Source of the DNA: Limnephilus marmoratus | Lineage: Eukaryota; Arthropoda; Insecta; Trichoptera; Limnephilidae | Length of the DNA stretch: 64,000 bases | Assembly: GCA_917880885.1 (NCBI GenBank) | Contig: OU862917.1 | Span: 32,104,104-32,168,103, forward strand | Direction: 5' to 3' | Part shown: positions 1-11,295 of the stretch, piece by piece | How the letters are laid out: every line of letters starts with the position of its first letter | Numbering within the stretch: position 1 is the first letter of the stretch | The notes under the pieces: generated by a model | The model's database searches: none | The model's input: the letters and a program-made list of their open reading frames with translations, nothing else | What the model was told of the DNA's origin: nothing | Position numbers and translations under genes: made by a program

Positions 1-284
1 AACTGGTATCTTCAATTTCTTCATGTCCTTTCGAGTCCTGGCCAATGCATTTGATTATCTGTTAACGAAAGATTATTGATTTGTTTAACAGTTTTAACCG
101 AAGTAAGAGAAAATGGACATTATAGACAGACAAACAAAACACTTCGACCTGTTTCTCTCTTCGGCGAGTAGTAGTTATTTATTACATTTATTTATCTCAA
201 CTATAAATAGTTGTTTATCAGTAAAATTTAAAACACGTTTATTAGTAAGGCCCTTCACTAATAATTCACAGCCTAGATTTATTA
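1..284. other. Unannotated AT-rich sequence
   Basis: Short open frames only, with no recognisable domain, repeat match or RNA gene. I see nothing that supports a feature. Confidence 0.5.
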
Positions 285-925
285 CTAGCGATTTAAGAAC
301 TAAGATTTATAACTAGTGACTAACTACAGATACTTATAATACTATAGCGATATATAGATACTACAGCGACTTACACCTAAAACTTGCAGCTAGTAGTGAC
401 TAAGATTGGCGCCTAACTGCAGAGATTTATGTGTAGCGAATTACGTCTAAAACTTACAGTTTTTGACTTACAACTAAGATTTATGGTCAACACCTAACTA
501 CAGAGACTTATAACTAGTTACATCTAAGACTTACAGCTGGTGACCTACAACAAAGATTCAAAGTCATCACATAACTAACGATTTACGTCTAAGATTTGCA
601 GCTAGTGACTAACTGCTGAGATTTATAGTTAGGGAACGTACCCATACTACGTGACACGTTTGGGGGGGGGGGTCTTCAAAATGACACGCTTGGTACAAAT
701 GAGCGGGGGGGGGGGGGGGTTAAAAAATGCAAAAAGTTGGTCACGTAGTTTGGGTACGTTCCCTTATCACCTAACTACAGATTCTTATGACTGGTGACTT
801 ACATCTAAGACTTATGGCTAATGACTTACAACAAAGATTTATAGTCAACACCTAACTACAGAGACTTGTAACTAGTGACTTACAGCTAGTGACTTACAAC
901 TTAGACTTATAACTTACGAGTATAA
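285..925. repeat. Degenerate minisatellite built on CTAAGACTTACAG / CTAACTACAGAGA modules
   Basis: The stretch is a run of diverged 10-14-bp modules that alternate irregularly (variants of 'ctaagacttacag', 'ctaactacagaga' and 'taactagtgactta'), giving a higher-order period of roughly 60-70 bp. It is non-coding. A 132-bp TIR element sits inside the array at 632-763 and splits it, so the array is older than that insertion. Confidence 0.75.
632..763. mobile_element. Short TIR element (MITE), GGGAACGTACCC family, copy 1
   Basis: It has inverted ends: GGGAACGTACCCATACTACG at the left, matched by an end reading GTTTGGGTACGTTCCC at the right. Between them lie long G runs (661-672 and about 703-719) and a 'TCTTCAAAATGACACG' core. 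It is flanked by TTA on both sides. Four further copies are at 20759, 48614, 51991 and 61500. It has no coding capacity and would be mobilised in trans. A TA or TTA target duplication fits a Tc1/mariner-like or Harbinger-like source; copy 3 favours TA. Confidence 0.8.
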
Positions 926-1465
926 CTAGTTACTATATGATATCGAATCGAACAGTATTATTACGTTAGAGTCTGCGTGTTTGAATTTCAGAACCCAACC
1001 ACGAGGGCATGTCCGACGCGCCTCAAATAATATCTGTGTACGTGGAATTTCACACAAAGCTACTGTTATAATTCGGTTTCAAAATCAAGAATTCCACACA
1101 AGATGTCACTACTTCCGTCAGCAGTTGACATGTGAATGTTTCCCCCCTAGGTATAAGTTCTACGGATTTTTATACTTTAAGTATCCTTCCGGATTTGGAA
1201 AGATTGACAGCAATACTTGACGAAGTTACATATAACGTCAGTTATAAGTTACATATAACATAAATTACATCATTACGTGTCTCGGTTACTTTATCACTGT
1301 TACTTTGTCTCCGTGAGACACCGACGGTGACTAGCTGTCACTGGATCACAGTGGATCCGAGGAACTGGCTATTTTTGGAAACAGTTCCTATCGCATTTAT
1401 AAAGTGGTCACAAACACTCAAACCGGGCGAAGCCGAACCAAAAGCCGCCCGCAGGGCCTAGCAGC
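926..1465. other. Unannotated
   Basis: A frame opens at 981 (79 codons) but shows no family resemblance and no splice context. No repeat match to the rest of the window was seen. Confidence 0.4.
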
Positions 1466-1497
1466 AAAATCCTGCGGAGCGGGTTTTTAACTGCTAG
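1466..1497 (+). mobile_element. Helitron-like 3' terminus (solo end)
   Basis: A near-perfect hairpin (AAAATCCTGC / GCGGGTTTTT with a GGA loop, one mismatch and one G-T pair) is followed nine bases later by CTAG at 1494-1497 and a host T. This is the usual Helitron 3' layout: hairpin, short spacer, CTRR, insertion before T. I could not place a matching 5' TC end upstream, so only the terminus is called. A chance hairpin is possible. Confidence 0.4.
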
Positions 1498-2029
1498 TAC
1501 CTAATGAATCTAGTAGATTCGTGAAGAAGATAATCCTGGTGTTGAAAATAATATGAAATCCTGGCTTGTAACTCATAATACAGCAAGATTATCGATTGTG
1601 CTCTTTTTTAATAATGATTAAGAGATAAACAATAGACGACTCATTTCCTGTCCTTTGTTTGGTTTTATGTTTTGAAATCCCGGTACCTCTACGTCTTTGC
1701 GTAATTACAGTGATGTATTTTAAACGCAGACAGACCATCAACTACTGTAGAGCCTAAGTCTACTTTCTTAATAAAATGCATTCAATAGTTCCAATAGAAC
1801 ATGCGAGTGACAATCTACAATCAAATGACTTACCTGATAAATCAGTTCTCCTTTCTTTATTAACCATTTTTTTCGTACACGTTATGGAATTCTACACATT
1901 TAGAGTCGATTGAATTGTACAAATCATGTCATGACAAAATCTATAATTCGAAAGATTATACAATTATTTCATCGGTAATTTGAATTACAGTCAAACAAAT
2001 AAATGTTGAAAACGGGGGGCGCTGCAATT
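1498..2029. other. Unannotated
   Basis: AT-rich, with no long frame and no match to the repeat families found elsewhere in the window. Confidence 0.4.
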
Positions 2030-2455
2030 TTTTTTAATATATATTGGCTCCACACGTGAGGCCCTGATGCAATTAGTTCCTTTGTCATCTTTGGGGATGT
2101 TATGTAGAAGGTCTTTTTAGGAAAGGAAGGAGAGGAAGTTTTGAGAAGGAAAAACTGTGAGAGATGGGTAGGATTTTGGGGTTCAGTGTGACGCATGTAT
2201 GAATCTATCCCACCCACTGGGGTGCAAGGTGGTGCGTCTGGAAAGTCATGCTGGAAAGGTCCAAAGATCTCCCTCTACCAGTCTCTCACGGTCCGATCTG
2301 CCGCAGATGCATCCACCGCCAAGACTCGGTCAAACTTCACCCCATGGACGCGGCCACCCCTCCTAAGTCACCAAACATAACGAACCACAGGTGATGATTA
2401 TCTAATAAACGGTTCCTGGGGCGACAGTAACCATACCCGCCCCCAAATTATATCT
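2030..2455 (-). mobile_element. SINE family A, near full length
   Basis: Read on the minus strand it starts at the 5' GGCGGGTATGGTTACTG-type end near 2455. It runs through the 'cgaggtttgaccgagtct' region and ends in the diagnostic 3' hairpin (GGCCCT...AGGGCC type) plus AGCCAATATAT and a T-run on the plus strand (a poly(A) tail on the minus). The copy is diverged: the hairpin is partly lost (TGATGCAATTAG in place of GAGGAAAATAATT). The open frames across it at 1969-2380 are shadows of the repeat. Confidence 0.75.
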
Positions 2456-2460
2456 TATTC

Positions 2461-2655
2461 ATACGTCCGTCACTCCTGGACACATTGACCCCCAGATTCC
2501 TTCCAACTCCTCATGCATTTTTCCTTCCCAGAACTTCCTCTCCTTCCTTTCCCTAAAAATACCCTCTACACAGCATTTTTAAAGATGAAATAGGCCCTGA
2601 GTAAAATTGATTTTCCCCTGGACCTCCTGTGTGGAGCTATTTTAAAAAATAAATG
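2461..2655 (+). mobile_element. SINE family A, 3' half
   Basis: A plus-strand 3' portion only: the TTCCTTCCCAGAACTTCC pyrimidine block, then GGCCCTGAG...CCTCCTGTGTGGAGCT and an A-rich tail. It lies head-to-head with the minus-strand copy at 2030-2455, so the pair forms an imperfect inverted repeat that could fold or template deletions. Confidence 0.75.
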
Positions 2656-5190
2656 TCGTAAATTATATTTTATATGACTTCCAATGAACTCCTTTGTCTT
2701 TGAAGATGGCAGCATTTTCATTCGGCTGCTCAATTAGTGGCCTTTCTCAATAATTTAACAATAACACTGGTTCGTTAGGCATAACAGTAAAGTTGCGGGC
2801 CCGGATCCTGGGTTCTGGGTCCCGGGTCCTGTCCAGACTATCCACTGACCGGTAATGAGAGGACTTTTCCGTTTTAATGCCCCGGGGCGATTATGACTCA
2901 CCTCACACGCCAATGACCCTTTACAACGGGTCGGAAGTGCCCTATCCATATATTTATGCGGGTGTCCACTATGGGCCACCAGATTGGGGCTATATAATGT
3001 ATACCTACAAGGAATTAAAAAGAATAAAGATTTGTTTAACCACCATACTGGTAAGCATTACCATTTTTATACAATACTGTGTGCTAAATTCTGTTTCATT
3101 TAAAAAATATATATCTATATACGAGTATATTTAAATATGTGTATAAAACAATTTTCTCGGTTCACCCGCGTAACGTAGTCCTGAAAAGAACTTTTAACCC
3201 CTGACGATTCGGACAGATCTCACTGTCCATTTTTAGAGGCCTTATGTCTTGAGTTTTTGTCTCAAACTGATCGCCTTTGCATGTCCGTTCGGTCCAGAAG
3301 CCAAGTCCTTACACCCGTGAAAACCTTAACCATAACATAAATATATATCTATACATATATATTTGTCTTTGGGACTGTTTGTTTTCACAAAAAATAATTA
3401 TTATAAGGAACGCTTTTAAGAAGTATTTTCAATTATTCATTTTAATATATTCTGAAGTACCTCACATAGCAGTGTTTCTATTCTCTCAATTAGTTTCTCA
3501 GCAAATTGATTTAACCGGTAATAAATTAATTTAGACACCTTCAAAAATTGATATTTAAATTCGTATAAATAAATCGTCTTAAAGTGTTTTAACCCCAGTT
3601 TGAAATGACCTTGTAAGCCGAAATAGCTGTAACAAATATAAAATCTAATATTCGTGCAGAACTTAATAATAATATTATTAAATTTAATTTAAATTAAATT
3701 TAAAAAATTTAAATGTATTTCTAAGAATTAAACACAAAAACAATTAATAGACACGTATGTGAACTGTGGAAAAATTCTGGTACATCTTAGAAAGGTTTGG
3801 CACGTGAAGTTGCAAGTGAATCAAATACTTGAGTTGGGTCATGTCAAGCAAGGTTCTGAATGACAGAAAAGGATAACACATATATGAGAAGATGCATGAA
3901 TGTGAATGAAGCGAGTGTGTGTCAAGATGATCCCTCTTTGCCAACGGTTAATTAATAATTAAGGGACAGCGTGATTAAAGAAACGTGTATTTATTTAACA
4001 CAGAAAATAAATTTGTCAATTTTTAAATGTTTTTGACAGTTCTACTAAATATATTCTAATATTTTTTATACAGTAACCAGCTAAATTCCCCGGCTTTTTT
4101 CCGAGGCGTAACATTTTTCGAAATGAGATGTAGACATAGACAGTAATTTTCCACTTATTTGTAGTATCGAAATAAGCCTTAGAGGGGTGGTTTTTCGAAA
4201 TTTCATGTAAACAGTGACCTTCCTTTGATTTTGAAGGTTTGCAAAATTTCATTAATCTCGAAATAAAACTCTACATACCTATGTTTAAAAAATAAAAACC
4301 CACATGGGGTCAATCTAATATTTTATAGCATGTGTAAGATAAGAGCAGTTGGAGGTCTGGCGGGGCGTTTTTAAATTTTTAGCATTTAGGAGGCGGTTCA
4401 GAAGTTGCTTGAGTGGGCATTGTGTCCATATAGAAAATGAACTCATTCACGATTCATCACGATACATCATCATACGATTATTCACACTGATACACTTTCT
4501 TTAGGCGCTTTGATTTTTTAAGCTCTGTTAAATAAACTACACTCTCACGCTCAAACATTTAAACTAATGCATAATACTCAATGTCACTGTGAGTCACATA
4601 AAAATAAAGGCCCATTGAAAAAGGTTAAAAATATAACCCGTGAGTGAAAGTTTTGTACCGTCCGAGGCTCGACACTTCTTACGTGTGTGTTCATTCGTTG
4701 ATACGGAGCTCGATAATTTTTCTGTGGTAAAGGGGGCGATTCTTTCAATACGGTTAAGAAACAGTTGATTAGGGGATAGATATTAATAAAATGGAGTTCA
4801 TAACGACTTGGAAAAATCATGTGGATAGCTTTTTTTACTAAGCTTACGAAAATGTTAGTAAAAATTTTTACATTTTTTTTTTTTAATAAATAAATCCATT
4901 ATTTGGGCTCACGACGTCACTACATGAAAATGTCCAGTCTCCGAAAATGTACCCATTAATTTTGCAAAATTCCACACTGATTTATTTATTTATATGGCAA
5001 CACTTTGATTTCAGGCGAATTTTTGAATTTGACATTTAACTTTCACAAGATTTATTGTTTGTTCTCGGCGAACTTTTCATTTGGTTTGACTTTTTGACAG
5101 ATGTTATGAAGAGAACCCCGTACATTTTATGCTGTCTGTACGTGTTTTAGAGATATAATGGTAATGGTGCTGATTTTAACAAAATCAATG
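2656..5190. other. Unannotated AT-rich sequence with one GC-rich block
   Basis: About 2770-3000 is locally GC-rich (several GGGCCC/CCCGGG-like blocks) but I cannot assign it. An AT-only palindromic stretch (AATTTAATTTAAATTAAATT) lies at about 3672-3710. The many short frames (2755-4820) show no domain. No gene is supported. Confidence 0.4.
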
Positions 5191-5191
5191 T

Positions 5192-5440
5192 TTATAATAT
5201 TCTTATTATTATAATTTACAAGTACAAGTATATTACATTGGATTTAGTAATGTAGATGTTGAACAATATAATGATTTATGATCAATAAGATGGATCAAGG
5301 AAAAAAATATAATATAAAAAATATAATATTCTTATTATTATAATTTACAAGTACAAGTATATTACATTGGATTTAGTAATGTAGATGTTGAACAATATAA
5401 TGATTTATGATCAATAAGATGGATCAAGGAAAAAAATATT
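5192..5440. repeat. Tandem duplication, 129-bp unit, two copies
   Basis: The unit beginning TATAATATTCTTATTATTAT at 5192 repeats at 5321 with almost no differences over about 120 bp, ending in GGATCAAGGAAAAAAATAT both times. The near identity suggests a recent local duplication. It is non-coding. Confidence 0.9.
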
Positions 5441-5599
5441 TATGAAATGTAATATTTTTGGTATGCCTCGTTATTCTCCTGTGCCATTCGCGTGGAAAAC
5501 ATTATTTTTCGGCTATGTAATCGTTTATCGTTTGTATACCGTTTTTTCGCACCCATAAAATTATTTATTTATTTATTAACGGTATAAATATACCATAAT

Positions 5600-5702
5600 A
5601 TTACATTACATGTCACGTATTACATGTCACGTATTACATGTCTACAACTAATATTTTGTGACATGTATTACATCGTATTACATGTCACAAAATATTAGTT
5701 GT
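5600..5702. repeat. TACATGTCACGTAT tandem motif followed by a perfect 24-bp inverted repeat
   Basis: Two to three copies of TTACATGTCACGTA precede a hairpin whose arms (5644-5667 and 5679-5702) are exact reverse complements around an 11-base loop. The arm core is ACTAATATTTTGTGACATG. The arms are AT-rich, so a cruciform is plausible. It may be a terminal part of a transposon, but I found no flanking duplication. Confidence 0.85.
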
Positions 5703-5817
5703 GGGTACGTAAGAAATAATTTAAATAAATAGTTATCAGTTCATTGGGGCATTTGATTAATAAATGACACAAAGAGCTACAATTACATTCAATACTATAG
5801 TATGAATAAAATTAATA

Positions 5818-6115
5818 TTAATTGAAAATACATGATAGAATAGCCTTCTTGTACCTAGCATCCGTGCAGTTAAATAGATCCGCCACATCTGCGTATCTAT
5901 TACTAACTTCATGTAATCTAGGTAAAAGCGAATGTTCCGTGTACTCAGTCCTGTTGTTGTTACATTGAAACAAGATTTTGGAGCGAGTTGCTCTAGTGGG
6001 TATATGAAATTCGATGAGCTTAGTTAAATCAGGACTGTCTATTCTACCATTAATTATGTCCAGTCTTTTCGGTTTATAAAAAATGCGATAAAAAAATACA
6101 GAATGTTTTTGAATA
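5818..6115 (-). pseudogene. Non-LTR retrotransposon reverse transcriptase, C-terminal tail (Jockey-like), remnant
   Basis: Reading the minus strand from about 6115, one open frame without an ATG gives a protein tail containing KRLDIINGRIDSPDLTKLI, then FHIPTRATRSKILFQ, NRTEYTEHSLLPRLHE, and a stop at 5818-5820. The pattern 'NG.ID.P.LL..I...VP.R..R....F' followed by 'RT.Y....P..R' is the C-terminal end seen after the RT domain in Jockey/CR1-like LINEs. No catalytic FADD-type motif is present; all upstream parts are missing. It is a 5'-truncated dead copy. Family placement is from memory of such tails and is moderate. Confidence 0.65.
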
Positions 6116-6119
6116 TTTG

Positions 6120-7114
6120 CCTAAACCGGAAAATTAAAAAAAAAATTGATGCAAGTGACCTACTGGTATTAAAAGTAGGCATCGTAAACTGAAACGGAAT
6201 GCTACAAAATCTACATTAGATCTAAACATAATGTTCGTAGCAGTTGATAAGTATGTTTACCATGCAATGTTGCTTGAATGAGGTGAATGCATCCCAGACG
6301 CTAGATTTGTGAGATTAGCGCGTCGAACTTGCAAAACGTGAAATAATTCTGAGGTATTTAAGTTCTTTGGGGAGGTTTGCGAACTTGCCGCCTGCAGGTT
6401 GTGTGGCAGGGTTGGCAGACTGCTGGAGGAGGATTAAGGCAGCCGAGGGTGTGATCGCACGTGTTATACCGGTCCAGCAGGCAGCCAGCCACCCTCTCAA
6501 GTAGGTACTAATACAAGTTCAAACATTATAAACTTTTTCACCCCCGGATCGTGTTGGTGTGCGATTAACTGGTATTAAGACTCTGTACAGAGTTAAGGGA
6601 TGAAACCGATGATGCGAAACACGCTAGAAGGGGCCGGCCCGCTTTCAAATGTCAATATTGACAAGATCAGGGTTTTTTTTATCAACGTTATCGGCGATTA
6701 GTCTACTTCTGCTAAGATTGCTGCAATCGGCAATAATGCTTGCTAGTCGAAATCAACTCATTTTTTATATAATTTTTTTAAAATTTGTTTCTTCAATCTT
6801 AACAAAAATACTTTGTGCCATCATTGTTAATATAATGAAAAATAAATAACTTCGTTTACACCACTATATAATTAACAATATCAACATGTTTCAATAACAA
6901 TGTTGTCTTCATCAGGACAAGATGTTAATTTTTAAATTTGATTTAAATCAAATTTAATAATGCAATTATTAAGTTTTGCAAGTACTTTTTTTCATTTATT
7001 TATTTTTTGTTGGCTTTTTTAATTGAGATTTTATTATTTATTTTTTTTATTATTTTATATTTTTATTTATTTATTATTATTATTTTTAACTAGCTTTTTA
7101 GTATTAGGGGTTTC
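6120..7114. other. Unannotated; AT-rich with T-rich run before the polypyrimidine tract
   Basis: A 61-codon minus frame at 6315-6500 shows no domain I recognise. At about 6931-6960 there is a short AT palindrome (AAATTTGATTTAAATCAAATT-like). 7021-7096 is almost pure T/A. Confidence 0.4.
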
Positions 7115-7690
7115 CCACTCCATCTCCTCCACCTTCCCTCTCCCCACTCCATTACCCTCATCAACCCCCCTCCCCCTCCACCCCCCCCTCCCACTCCACT
7201 CCCCCCATCAACCCCCTTCCCCCTCCCCCCACCCCTTCCCACACTCCTCCCCCTCCACCTTCCCTCTCCCCACTCCACTCATCCATCAACCCCCCTCTCC
7301 CTCCCCCTCCTTTCTCCACCCCTCCCCCTTCCACTTCCTTCCCTCCCACCTCTCCCACCCCACTCCGCATCCTCCACCTTCCCTCTCTCCACTCCCATCA
7401 ACCCACTCCCCCTATACCTCCACCCACCCCTCCCCTCACCCCTACTCCTTACTTTCCTCCGACCTCTCCCACCCCACTCCGCCTCCTCCACCTGCCCTCT
7501 CCCCACACCACTCCCCCCATCAACCCCCTTCCCCCATCCCCTACTCCTCCCCACACCCTCCTCCATTCTTCCCTCCCCCCTCTCCCTCTCCTAACCCCCT
7601 CCCCCCACCCTCTTCCCCCTCCACTTTCCCCCTCCACCAACACCCTCCTAACACCCCCTCCCCACTCCCCCCTCTCGCCTCTCGCATTCC
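7115..7690 (+). repeat. Polypyrimidine (C-rich) degenerate minisatellite
   Basis: About 570 bp of nearly uninterrupted C/T with scattered A. Irregular units share CCTCCACCTTCCCTCTCCCC and ATCAACCCCC blocks. A 250-codon frame crosses it (7023-7775) but is only Pro/Ser/His/Leu low complexity, and its complement gives Gly/Arg/Glu frames, so no protein is called. Long homopyrimidine/homopurine runs can form triplex (H-DNA). The smaller C-rich block inside the Helitron at 48114 (48160-48290) may be an unexpanded relative. Confidence 0.85.
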
Positions 7691-8212
7691 ACACATTCAT
7701 TCCCGATACATTCAATTTTCAAACTGCTCGCGTGCAACCTATTATAATTTTTATACAAATTTCATAATACCATAACTCAACTTTATTTTTATATAAAATA
7801 ACGAACTACAAAAAAAAGAATTATCCAATTTGGTGCAGTCGTTCTGGTTTATCTGCATACATATTGTACATTTCGGCGATTAATTTTTAGAGATAGTTAT
7901 TAAGTACGACGCCAACAAAGCACTCTTTTTAGGGTGAATTGCCAGATTAAAAAAAAAAACATCGTTTCCAAGGTAACAATTGGTTTGTTTTTTTCTGACG
8001 TTTGCAATAAATCGATTTTGTTACTGACAGAAAACGTATGATAAATAATTTCATAACGCCAGAAATTATTCATCACGCCAGAGCTTACCAATATATATAG
8101 CCTATAGATCTCGCAAATAATGTAGCTTTCTATTAGTGAAAGAATTTTTTAAATCCATTCAGTAGTTTTTGTGTGAAAGAGTAACAAACATACATCCATA
8201 CAAACTTTCCCC
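7691..8212. other. Helitron-related internal sequence (partial match to the element at 48114)
   Basis: Two short stretches match the Helitron near 49.2 kb: TTTTTATACAAATTTCATAA (about 7747) and CGCCAGAGCTTACCA (about 8076) with similar TATATATA following. This suggests that a diverged relative covers 7.7-8.2 kb, possibly together with the C-rich tract before it. Ends were not resolved. Confidence 0.4.
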
Positions 8213-8275
8213 TTTATAATATTATTATTTCCCCTTTATAATATTATTATTTCCCCTTTATAATATTAAGTAGGA
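8197..8275. repeat. 22-bp tandem repeat (TTCCCCTTTATAATATTATTA) x3
   Basis: Three head-to-tail copies follow ACATACATCCATACAAACTT, a sequence often seen at the 3' end of insect retroposons before TTTATAATATTA-type tails. The repeats look like an expanded 3' terminal unit of such an element. Confidence 0.8.
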
Positions 8276-9364
8276 GTAGGATTCTTCTTAGTACCATAGC
8301 GAGTCCCTTGATAAAGTAGTCTACATGTACACGAACATCGTTTTAAGGCACTTATTTTAAATGAACGGTTTACACTTAAAGAAACAGAGTTTCAACAGAA
8401 AAGTTACTAATTATTATTTAATTGATTGATCAAAAAAAAATTTGCAAATCAGTTTTGCAAAACGAAGTCGTTTAACTTTTACGTCGACAAATAACTGACT
8501 ACGCCATAGTACAAAAATGCATGTTTTACATGTTGCTGATTCACCATGTGATTGACATCGTAGTGTTTTTTTACCGACAATAGGTAGTACATAGTAAAGC
8601 CAAGCTTGCTAGCGATAGTGTTAAACTAATGTCTAGATTCGGCTTAATTGTCGGTATGGGATGTTGTAATTGAGTCCACATTAAAACAAAAAACTTTTTT
8701 ATAATTTATCTTACTGGATGCAATTATTACCTACTTAAGAATATTAATTCTTTTTGTTTAGTTTCTTGAAATTCCGAAGGCCACGTTATAGTTACATTGA
8801 GTATGCGCTTAGAATTAAGTGTTAATAATAAATAATTTTACCTTCGTTGCATTATTTTATTTGGACACTTTTGGCCGAGTTTAATCATGTGTTTTGTATT
8901 AAAATATTTATTTATTTTAAGTAAGATTTATTGGGAAGATCACTTGTTGACATAAATACAGAGAGTTTCCGTTTCCGGATGAGACCACAGACATAGGCAA
9001 TTTGTGTCGTAGACAATTTTAGACAACGCTGAGAAACGGTGGATTTATTTCATTTTTCAAATCGACTAAAATAATAAATTTGATTTAATGCTCATAAATT
9101 ATTTTTCCTCTTTTCAGGTAAGCCGATTAAATACATTAAGTAACAGAAAATTATTTTCCGCGAGATCCAGATCCAGAGAATTTACGGTAAGCTTTTCTTA
9201 TGATAAATTGTTAGCATTAATCACATGTTTTAAAATGTTATTGAATGACAAAAACCTGTGCGGTGTTTAAGTGATAAACGGATTTTTTTTTGAAGAAGGA
9301 CCAACGTACCCGAATTACGACCTATATGACCTGACAGTACTGAAAAAAAGTAATATCGTTATTT
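8276..9364. other. Unannotated
   Basis: AT-rich with no frame above 60 codons of interest. A splice-like 'TTTTCAG|GTAAGC' sits at about 9110-9123, with no supporting exon. Confidence 0.35.
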
Positions 9365-9435
9365 TTTTAAGCAGAAAATGTTGCTTGTGCAGTTATGGAT
9401 TATTTGGCCAGAGGAATTAAATCCACGACTCATTT
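9365..9435 (-). mobile_element. SINE family D fragment
   Basis: GCAGAAAATGTTGCTTGTGC and the following TATGGATTATTTGGCCAGAG match the family D body (compare 53735-53790), diverged. Only about 70 bp survive. It is recognised by comparison with the two better copies at 53645 and 57520. Confidence 0.6.
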
Positions 9436-9789
9436 AGTTGGTCGTTATCCATTCATTTTCAAAATGCATAATCCTATCCAGTCTATTCTATGAGTAGGTA
9501 TATACAATCTGTACATACCTCTGCAGTATGCGTGGAGAGATATATCTGTATTTGATATTAACTAACTTTGTCCAAATGGCGCGCTATAAAGTCCGTTTTA
9601 TTGGATTAGGGCTTAGCGCAACCGAATGAATTCTCGAAAATTTGATAAATGTCAGCGAGCCTATTTCAGCGGCTAGACTGGTTTGCTTTTCGGATTTACT
9701 GTGACCAATTAACCACCTCACGACCCTATCTTGGCGCACACTCCTTGCTTCATTCACATTCATACCTCGTATTTTTATAATCACAGTCT

Positions 9790-10420
9790 TCTGTTAGCTG
9801 GTTCTTGGCATGATCTGACTAAAGTATTTGATCCCACTATTCGTTTGTGTGAATACTATGTCTCCCTCGGCACTACTGAGAAGCAAACTGGAGTACGCGA
9901 GCGATGTTTGGACACCGTACCACCAGAAGTACATTGATATGTTAGAGCAAATCCAGAAGAAATTCCTCAGGTATGTTTATATGTGGAAGCATGGAACCTA
10001 TCCAAGGTTCATGCACCATATTGACTTACTTGAGGAAACTGATTCTGTGAGCCTAGAAACTAGAAGGAAAGCAAGTCTTGCTATTCTGTCTTTCAAAATT
10101 TGGAACGATTTCATCAATAGCCCATTTCTCTTGGGAAGCTTTGATTTATATGTACCAGACCACTACAGCCGAAGTCGACATCATGACTTATTTAAAGTTC
10201 CGAACGGCAGAACAGACGTCTTGGCAAAGCATAGCATGACGAGGGGAGTGGTGCTGTTAAATGAAATTGCAAACCATTTGGATGTAAGTGACTGTTCTTT
10301 ATATGCCTTAAAAACATTATTGAAGAGTCACTTGCCTAAATGCTAATAGGGTAACTAAATTGTACTGTAATTGGCATTATTCTGTTGTACAATAATAATA
10401 AAAAAAATAAAAAAAAATAC
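9790..10420 (+). pseudogene. Non-LTR retrotransposon reverse transcriptase C-terminal region, 5'-truncated remnant
   Basis: From about 9840 the frame gives LRSKLEYASDVWTPYHQKYI, then MLEQIQKKFLRYVYMWKHG, and continues to a stop near 10346. The 'R..LEYAS.VW.P....Y...LE.IQKKFLR' pattern is the thumb/C-terminal block just after the RT palm in Jockey-like LINEs. The earlier piece of the same block lies in a shifted frame (DPTIRLCEYYVSL...), so at least one frameshift is present, and the palm is missing. It ends in an A-rich tail (AATAATAATAAAAAAAATAA) at 10389-10420, as expected for a 3' end. It is a dead 5'-truncated copy. Confidence 0.75.
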
Positions 10421-11190
10421 TATCGCTATAGGAATCAATTGTTGCCTATTGGTTTGTAGTACAGATCTGCTGTGGTTATAACATCAGGATATGTTTAAAG
10501 TAGTAGTACAAGCAGTAAACTGGAGAATCTATAATACATTTGGAGTCGATTTTGTGGTATAACTTTTTTTGATTTGCATTGTAGATCCTGGTTTGTCTTT
10601 AAATAAAATCTAAAAAACTCAGGGGTCCAACAAAACACTCCGGATTTTAGTGTAATAAATTAACAATAAGCTCTGATCTTATTTAGCAGGCGGAAAAAAT
10701 TATTCTGGATCCCGACCTTGGGGTCCCGCTGTATTTATGATATTCTCGACCCCTACAATATCGACAGCTAAACGCCATCTGTGAGTATCCTAATAGACAA
10801 GATCTAATGCCATATATGCGTCAGATTTTACGCTAATATCTGGGATATTACAATTTTAGCTTTTGTTTTCGAGTAAATCGATTTCGAAATTCGAATTTTT
10901 CGGTGAAATTTGAACGGAATCGGTTGCTGTCGGGTTACTGACATCTGTTTATTGTTTTTTTTAAAGCGTCGAAACGTAAACATGGTTCACATTTTTTTAA
11001 ACTATGTAGCTGCTGAAAAAAGGAATAAGTTTAAAATAAATATGTCAAAATATAAAAAAAAAACAGGGTGTGTAATTCTCACGCGGTGGAAGTGAAATTA
11101 GAAAGTCGCTAGATGTCGCTTTCTTTTCTTTTGCTTGTTAATTTTAAAGTGGTTTGAAGATTGGATATTGATTTCACAAAAATAAAAAAA
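10421..11190. other. Unannotated; one weak inverted match to 21.99-22.14 kb
   Basis: About 10840-10960, read on the minus strand, resembles 21990-22140 (shared TTACTCGAAAACAAAA / TTGCTCGAAAACAAAA and AGCAACCGA). This points to a diverged repeat family of unknown type. Nothing else was seen. Confidence 0.3.
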
Positions 11191-11194
11191 AAAT

Positions 11195-11295
11195 TTTTTG
11201 GATTTCGTAGGATTCGAACCTCCGGTCGCTTGATGTCTCTCTCTCTGGCCGCTGAGACTTGTCAGGTGCCTTGCCCACTGCGCTATGGAAGGCTA
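11195..11295 (-). mobile_element. tRNA-derived SINE head (or tRNA pseudogene)
   Basis: The minus strand reads TAGCGCAGTGGGCAAGGC (A-box-like) and later GGAGGTTCGAATCCTACG (B-box-like), with an extra GA repeat (GAGAGAGAGA) between them, too long for a working tRNA. It has no fitting acceptor stem or CCA logic. It is best read as a tRNA-derived promoter head of a SINE; the body downstream was not recognised. Confidence 0.6.

Noticed and set aside
7023..7775. 250-codon open frame, the longest in the window
   Set aside because: It is a translation of the polypyrimidine tract (Pro/Ser/His/Leu only) with no domain, and the opposite strand is just as open.
11195..11295. Functional tRNA with long variable arm
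   Set aside because: A GA-repeat insertion and the lack of paired acceptor ends make it a pseudogene or SINE head.
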